From Xylona heveae TC161 (taxonomy: Eukaryota; Ascomycota; Xylonomycetes; Xylonales; Xylonaceae), in NCBI RefSeq assembly GCF_001619985.1, contig NW_017264202.1:992001-1056000 (forward strand): 64,000 nucleotides of DNA. The letters are read 5' to 3'. Below the pieces are notes generated by a model. The model made no database searches. It was not told the origin of the DNA and was given only the letters and a program-made list of their open reading frames with translations. Position 1 is the first letter of the stretch. The number at the start of each line of letters is the position of its first letter. The position numbers were made by a program, and so were the translations under genes. Positions 57,514 to 64,000 of the stretch are shown here, one piece after another.

Positions 57514-59876
57514 TCACGGGCCAGAGTCGCGGGCGTTCCAGTCACTGCTCCATATAAACGTCTGGCACCGCCATTCCGTCCCCTTCTCCTTGCTTCCAGT
57601 AGGACCGACCGGCCTATCGCAAGAGGAACCATAATCAGCTTATGGAAAGCGAATGCAAGTTTTCACGAACGATGCTCACCTTGGACATATCCAAAACGCA
57701 CGTCCACAATTGAACCCACTTTTCTTGGTTGTTAGTTTTATGCACGGTTCATTGTGACCCTCGCAACGAGGTGCGACGGGCTTGCTGAAAAGCTTTGACC
57801 ATGACTCCTTTGTGACAATTGGATCGACAACCCCCTCGCACTCTTGACTTTCTTTCAATTCCGATTCCGCTGATGGAAGGGACGGTGGGCGGAATGTATT
57901 GCTCTGAGAATCCGTTTTTGATACGTCTTGAGAATCGCCAGTCTTGGTAAACGAAAAACCAGCGCGAAATTGATTAGATTGAACCTTGACGTCGTCAGTG
58001 GACGATGAGGAGCGTTGCAGACTTGATTCAAGCGAGCTGGAAGGCACTGATAAATCATCGGCCTTGGAATCTATTCTACCATTAAGCTGTCCAGAAGATC
58101 TTGGCTTGAAGAAACCCTTCAGGCTCTTTTGACCCCTCTCTGGGCCACTAGCAGCGGACACAGCAGTTGATTTGCTACGTTTAGCTGGCCGCTGAGATTG
58201 ATGTGGCATTTGAGCATCCCTCTTTTCCCCCAGTGTTGAGCCATTAGAGCTGGGAAACTTCAATCTCTCAGGGGACGGTAAATTTGAAGGTTCGGAATTG
58301 GGGGTGAGAGTTTCAGAACCAAGACTATGTAATTCAGCCTCTGGTGTGAGAGCATTCGATGTACGACCAGCTGCAGCATTTGATATGTGCAAAGGTCGAT
58401 CTTGCGAAGTGGGAGTGGTATCTGAACTTGATGCGGCGGTGAGAGACGGCTTTTTCGTAAACATATCTCGAATGCTTCGACGCCGATCAAACTCTGGAAT
58501 CAAGCGACCAGACAAAGCAGGAAGCCATTTTGTGTCATACGAGCGTATTCGTTTTCCAGCTTTGAACACCCCGTTTGGGTTCATCAGATCATATATGTGA
58601 ACTTGCTTTTCACCAACATTGATTTTCTCTTTTATTACTGTATATACTGGACAGTGATCAGATCCCTGCGCCATTAGCCACATTCATGATCATCGCATCT
58701 TTCAGTTCACCTACCAAAAGCCCCTCTTGAATATTGGCATCAGAGATCCAGTCTTTGATGCCTATGCTACAGAGAACATAGTCAATCCTTGAGCCGTAGT
58801 TTGCAGGTCTAGCATTTATCTTTTGTTCCCAGCATGTGAACATTCCTTTGCGCTCTGGGTGGAAGCCGCGACAGGTATCCCATAACATCGGCTGCTCTCT
58901 GCCTTCGTCTCGTTGGCCTAGAACTTTGCCTTCAAACAATAGCTGATTAAAAAGTCGCCTTGTAGGTGTCGAAATGTACTCCTCAGGAGTAAGACCGCTT
59001 TTTCTCATGGTTTCCACCGGATTCGCTGAATCCAGTTCGTCTCGAGACACGTTGAGATCGCCCGCGACGATGACATGCTTGCCAGCTGAGACAAGATTTC
59101 TGACACGCGCATCAAGCGCATTTAAAAATCCTAGACGAAAGTCGTCTCTATTACCTGCGCTATTGGCTGGGCTGTAAACCCCAATTAGAATAAAGGCAGG
59201 AAATTCCAGAACAACACAACGGCCTTCAGAATCTAAGGCGCTAGCATCGACCGGGCAAACAGAGAGCTGAGTAGCCGTCGGATAGCCACCGATTTTTTGA
59301 TCTTCTGGAAGGTCACAGTAACAGGTCGATGAGTTTGGTGGGCACAGAACACCGATAATGCCCTCTTCCGCCTTGATTGGAGCACAAACGCTTTGCCTGG
59401 TATAGATAGCAACGCCGGAATATCCTGCTATAGTCTGAGCCACAAATTTAAAGACAGTTAAAAGGAAAAGGCGTACCTTTCTTATGTTTAGGAAGACTGA
59501 AGTAGCAGTCCCAGCCAGGTACAAGCACCATGTCATCTTTCAAATCTTTCCGTTGAATTTTCAGCTCTTGCATGATCACAATATCCGCTTGGAGGATATC
59601 GAACATAGCCTTAATACGTCAAATTAGAGAGTTAATATCAAGGACACCACTGGAAGAGGGTAGGCATACGGTGAAAGTTCTCTGGTCCCGCCATGGCTGA
59701 TAACTGAATGGATTCCTGGATCAAAGGCAAATTAGAAGGACGCAATTGTTTGAGAAAGGCGATGCGATTGAATTGGGCAACGCACCTGATTCCATTGACT
59801 ATAATAAATTAGCTTCTGATCTATAAGTGAAGTTTGCATTCTGCGTACCATTCCAAGTCGTGATCCTGAGACTCAT
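57514..59876 (-). CDS. APN2: AP endonuclease / DNA lyase 2
   Basis: Apn2 cuts DNA at abasic sites and trims 3' ends in base excision repair. Seven exons (59876-59849, 59798-59786, 59715-59670, 59609-59477, 59427-58715, 58665-57680, 57613-57514) give 672 residues. The exonuclease III domain shows MSLRITTWNVNGIRNPFSYQ, QADIVIMQELKIQRKD, GYSGVAIYTR, VIVAGDLNVSRDELD, SRIDYVLCS and GSDHCPV, so catalytic Asn, Glu, Asp and His are present. A disordered linker carries a likely PCNA-binding KSLKGFFKP. The C-terminal zf-GRF motif is present (CEGHNEPC...GFNCGRAFWICPR), closing with GTEWRCQTFIWSSDW. Exon 2 has only 13 nt. APN2 is the standard right border of the MAT locus. Confidence 0.96.
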
Positions 59877-60293
59877 TGTATTGAGAGCGTTCTGTATCTC
59901 AAACTACATCGCACCTCATATATTTGCAAAATAATTGAAAAAGAACCATGATAAAGAAGAAGCAAAATTAGTTCAAATATTGCAACTCCGATCGCTCTAA
60001 ATGCGCTCAAACGTAAGTAGTCAACAATAATAATCTGAATAGCTCTGAGTGAAACTATTCGCTGACATCATCCCATGTACACAATAGAGACCTGCATCAC
60101 GTGATATAGCCTGCTGAGTCATCCTTCGAATCTCAAAGGAAATCCCTCCAATCTCCACGCCGCCAAACCGAAGCAAATAAGCGAGATGGTACTCGCTCTC
60201 TCGTTCGTCTATACTGGCAAGTGAAAGGAGCTGCACCATCACTTCACCTCATCTCCACCCATAACAGCTCTCATCCGTCAATCGTGGCACATC
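59877..60293. promoter_or_regulatory. Divergent promoter, APN2 / COX13
   Basis: This 417-bp region lies between the divergent starts of a conserved gene pair. No separate element is singled out. Confidence 0.45.
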
Positions 60294-61023
60294 ATGTTTC
60301 CCCAACGCACTCTTCTCCGCGCTTCCCAGCGCGCCGGTCAGCAATTGCGCGCCCCAGTCATGCGCTCGACCATTCAGCGCCGCTTTGAGTCGACCAGCTT
60401 CCGCGGCCCCCAGGACAATGCTTTCAATCGGGAAAGAGCGGCTGTGAAGCAACACGCCGCTCAATCGAGCGGTAAGCGTCCCAATTAGTTTCAATTGGCT
60501 TCTTAAGTCCGTTACATTACGAGAACAATAGCACTGATAGATTTTGCAGAGCTCTGGAGAAAGCTCTCAATCTAGTAAATTCATCCTTAACTCGTCGAAG
60601 ATCTGGATCCAGATGGACTTACCAAAAACAGCGCCACCATTCCCTGCTTGATCATCGCAGGTGTCAATGCTTACAACCTGTGGAACGAGCACTGGGCGCA
60701 CTGGGCGCACGAGCCCCCGCTTGAGGAGCGTACCGAGTACCCGTATCAGAACATGAGAACCAAGAACTTCTTCTGGGGAGACGGTGATAAGGTTAGTACG
60801 CCCGTTCTTTTCGCTCAATTGCTTTAAGCTAACAAATATGATGAATCAGACCCTGTTGTAAGTCAATTGATCCTCCCGAAACATCTTCTTACCTGAAGCG
60901 ATGCCTGTTCACGTATCGAATTTTCGAACTTCCCATTGGACATAATATAAATTGGGTTGCCTCTGCTAATACCTTTGACCAGCTGGAACGACAATGTCAA
61001 CTACCACAAGCGGGACGAGTAGA
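60294..61023 (+). CDS. COX13: Cytochrome c oxidase subunit VIa
   Basis: This is a single-span, nuclear-encoded subunit of respiratory complex IV. Five exons (60294-60471, 60550-60574, 60632-60791, 60850-60857, 60984-61023) give 136 residues. The N-terminus is a mitochondrial presequence (MFPQRTLLRASQRAGQQLRA). The membrane span is in ATIPCLIIAGVNAYNLWNEH, and the conserved end is PYQNMRTKNFFWGDGDKTLF followed by WNDNVNYHKRDE. Exon 4 encodes Thr-Leu and two bases of Phe in 8 nt; without it the conserved GDGDKTLFW motif would be lost, so the microexon is well supported. Confidence 0.95.
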
Positions 61024-61539
61024 TACAGTACTGCTGCAGCAATTGAGGGTTATTTCGTATAGTGCGAGTGCGGGGTGTAATTTCAGATACAAATAGTGTA
61101 TATGAGAAAGCAATTTTGTTGATTACCTCGTGGAAGTATAGCAAATGTGAATACGATTGTCATGCAAACTCTAGGAGAGGTGCGGAAACAACTTTTGAAG
61201 ATGAGAATAATCGGTGACTATGTCAAGCATGATCGCGGATTTTCTACATCCGATAAAACACATCGCACTAAATTAAAATTTCCCTGATGTGGAATTATTG
61301 CTTAACATATGAAAAAGGAGGAATCTAGACGTTAAGAAGGTGCTGGTTTTTAACGAGCGCTTCCCAAAGTACCGCGTCTGAAATATACGACCGGCCATGA
61401 ATCAAGTCTACATTCTGCTCTTGACCATTGGAACTTTGTTGCTTGCGGCATGCGCTTAACGTCAAAATTTCAGGCTGCTGATTGGTTTCCTAATGTGCTC
61501 TCCAGCTCAGTCAACCAACGAATTCTAGGCCAGAAATGG
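61024..61539. other. Convergent spacer, COX13 / APC5
   Basis: This 516-bp spacer lies between convergent gene ends. Nothing is recognised in it. Confidence 0.4.
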
Positions 61540-64000
61540 CTACCGTCCAAGTTCTGGCTGCTTTTTTATAAGCTCCATATATCTGGCAGCAGTCTCTTCA
61601 GCCGAATCTGAGGCACCCAAGAGATGCATAACGGTTGCCTTTTTGGCCACCATTTCGCATTGACCGTTAAGATCCTCTATCTTCGAGTATTCTAAGAAAG
61701 TATCCCATGGTCAGTGCGCAGAATAAACAGAAATGGGGGGTGTTCTCACCATGAATGGAAGCATCAATCAAACTTAGGGAGGTATCCAGGAGAGATTGTT
61801 GTGACAAAGAATGCTTTTCTGTTTCTCCTGCAAGACCAATATATGAATCCACCAGAGATGAGTAGAGTTGCGCGGATAACGCGCAATCCTCCCATTCGAG
61901 CACCTGACAAAAGCAATTTTTAGTTTCCTATTTCTCAAAGAGGAGAGGGAAAAGCTTTGCTAGGTTTACCTGAGGCATAATTCCATCAAGGAGATTTGCA
62001 GTTGCTTGGTATTCCCGTAAGTTTATGAGCACCAGAGCTAAAGCATAGACAGCTTCCCAAAGTCCGGGAAGGATGCGAGCTTGATGAGCAATGCATACTG
62101 CTCTCAAGGCAACAGAAAAGCATTTTTGCGGGACACCACATTTAGCAAAAATAATAGCCTTCAAACTCATCAACCGGACTCGCCAGTAGATATCGGCTCC
62201 CGTATCAGTGAGCTTATCGAACAAGTCCTCTAGAATGTGCAATGCCCTGCTGTAAGAATGACGCCGTATCAGAAGGTCTAGCCTGAGAAGAGATATCGAA
62301 AACGAAACGTCCGGTTCCGGACAGGGTGCCGCGGCTAGTTGATTAAGTAAATGATCCGCCGAATCTAAGTCATTCCTGCACATTTCAGCATAAACATCGC
62401 TTATAATAAGCAAGATCAGACTATTACCGGTGTAACTGGCGCTTGGTCCGAAGAAGGCCCGAAATGGTCGTCCAGTATTGATAGGGTTTCAAGGTATTAA
62501 AAGAGTGCCTTTTAACAGCTTCTAATTGGTTTTCTGCTTCATCATATCGCCCACTCTGAGCGGACTTGAACGGGAGGTCAGCCTCTAGTGTTCCAAAGTC
62601 TAGACGGGACAGAGCTTACTGCGAGGGCTCTTCGACATATACACTTCAGAACCTCTTCGTGAGAGATATTACTTGCATAACAATGAAGCATAATATCACA
62701 CTGAGACAACGACAAGCTCGTTATACCTGAGTTCTAACTTTAGTAGCGAATTAAAATGAAAATCGCATCCGAATTTTACGTACCGAGTCTTCCATAAATC
62801 GAGGACTGCAATAGCATCTGTGAACCAATGGTACTGGTAAGATTCTTCGTTACATTCAAATGAGAAGCTTTAATGACATTCTCTAAAGCCGAAGGTAGGC
62901 TTTCACCCTAATTGTGGATTAGCCAAGTGCACAAGAGGGACTTGAAAGAACACACGGAACGAACATTGTTCAGTAACAGCTTGGTCTCACTGAGAAGGGT
63001 CGTGCTTAATAGACTGAACATTCCCGCCTCTTTTGCTTTAGCCTTGAGGTAGGCTAGGCCTTCCCTTGCGACTCCGAGACCGCTGCCCTTTCCAATAGCG
63101 CTTAATTCATCTGGATGCGCCTTGCTAAAGTGATATAACCAGCTCAGGCTGAAGTTCAAACATCCAACATCTTTATTCTCTCTAGCTGTGGCGATTGTCT
63201 CCTCCATGGCCGCGACAGCTTCACTGTAGCATCCAAAATCTGCCTGAAGAATCGCCAGATTCAACAATGCGTATTGATAAAATGTTCGGTCTCGGTTTTG
63301 CATCGTATAATCAAAGTATCTATGCAGGTGATCAAATGAGGACGGATAGTCACCAGATCTCCACGAGTCAAGGAACCTGAAAAACTTAGTCCAAGATCGT
63401 GATAATTTGACGATATCCTTACTTTACATAATGAGAAAGGCTTGTGACCATCACGCCATTCTTGAGCGCGTCTGAAAGGTGCTGTTTAACTTCCTCGGGG
63501 AGTCGAGTTCCTAGGCCTGTGCTGACCATCAGTGAACTTATCAGGAGCAAGTATAATGATCGCGGTCGATTTACTCTGCATTTCCTCCACTTGGAATTCT
63601 AGAAGCTTTTCAATATCATCTGCACTAACGCACCCTTCAATCATACCCTGCTCAGTCAAACAATTTTCAGAGACATTTGCATCAAAACTCAGACGCTGAA
63701 GGTCATGCTTTGGGTCTGATTGATTAATTCTTAGGTTTCTGTCGTTCCATTCTCTCAATGCAGGCAGGCGATAAGATATGAGTGCTTTCCATAGCATTAC
63801 CGTGTCATGGAATTGAAGCCGAGTGAACTCTATACGCGCGCGTCGAACAAAGGCCCCCAGGGGGGAAGTACGAGAGAGCAAAATGGCACCATCAGGAATC
63901 TCAATGCCTTGTTCATCGTCCGCTACTTGCTCTTCTTTTGATTTGAGTAGCAGCAATCCCAGGTTGTCAAAAAATTCGTGGAGTGCGTCCAACGAATCTA
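61540..64000 (-). CDS. APC5: Anaphase-promoting complex subunit 5, 5' end beyond window
   Basis: Apc5 is a TPR-containing scaffold subunit of the APC/C ubiquitin ligase, which triggers anaphase. The reading frame is already open at the right edge (DALHEFFDNLGLLLLKS, RTSPLGAFVRRARIEFTRLQ), which matches an internal part of fungal Apc5, so roughly the first hundred residues lie outside. Several exons follow, with TPR-like helices (FYQYALLNLAILQADFGCYS, VGCLNFSLSWLYHFSKAHPD, LREYQATANLLDGIMPQ). The last exon ends ATVMHLLGASDSAEETAARY to KKQPELGR at 61540. APC5 commonly follows COX13 next to the MAT locus in Eurotiomycetes. Confidence 0.9.

Noticed and set aside
56617-57517. Minus-strand frames of 93 and 100 codons between MAT1-2-1 and APN2 as relics of the opposite mating type
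   Set aside because: I could not find an alpha-box or other mating-type motif in them. A comparison with a MAT1-1 strain would be needed to say more.
1-64000. tRNA genes or other structured RNAs across the window
   Set aside because: A scan for B-box-like GTTCGANTC words gave only isolated hits inside coding or leader sequence (for example near 33653) without a matching A box or cloverleaf.

Overview
The window comes from a filamentous ascomycete, most likely class Eurotiomycetes (Onygenales or Eurotiales; I cannot separate these from sequence alone). The reasons are short GT-AG introns of mostly 45-120 nt in nearly every gene, a gene set typical of Pezizomycotina, and above all a mating-type locus with the order SLA2 - MAT - APN2 - COX13 - APC5. 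I found about 22 protein genes by joining exons by hand across splice sites and checking that every junction keeps the frame.

Left part, 1-26 kb: a large unrecognised coiled-coil protein; an 11-exon mitochondrial D-lactate dehydrogenase; ribosomal protein eS4; a double-Myb telobox protein related to Teb1/TRF-type TTAGGG binders; a small membrane protein resembling DUF7704; a CFIm68/CPSF6-like RRM protein; SSS1/Sec61-gamma; a DCAF11/WDR23-like WD40 protein; sorting nexin SNX3. Most neighbours are divergent or convergent pairs.

Middle, 25-46 kb: a RIM2-type mitochondrial nucleotide carrier; a 2.8-kb gene-free stretch holding two oppositely oriented blocks of an 11-bp minisatellite; a divergent eL21/uS4 ribosomal-protein pair; splicing factor SLU7; the translesion polymerase REV3 with an upstream ORF whose stop overlaps the REV3 start; an NVJ2-like SMP-domain lipid-transfer protein; an unrecognised 279-residue protein.

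Right part, 46.5-64 kb: the mating-type region. SLA2 (endocytosis) lies on the left and APN2, COX13 and APC5 (cut by the window end) on the right. Between them sit the HMG-box gene MAT1-2-1, so this is a MAT1-2 strain, and a divergent second gene of 191 residues in the place where Aspergillus fumigatus has MAT1-2-4. The C-terminus of this second gene matches the hydrophobic spacing of a homeodomain without a gap but lacks the DNA-contacting Asn. The two MAT genes share a 523-bp promoter with an exact Ste11-type TR-box and a cluster of CTATTGA words. This small gene and its promoter are the most interesting part of the window.

Three introns in the window (in the coiled-coil gene, the CFIm68-like gene and the HMG box of MAT1-2-1) are multiples of three and stop-free, so their retention would make longer proteins. 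Several coding microexons of 8-22 nt occur. I saw no tRNA or rRNA genes, CRISPR arrays, retroelements or virus-like elements.
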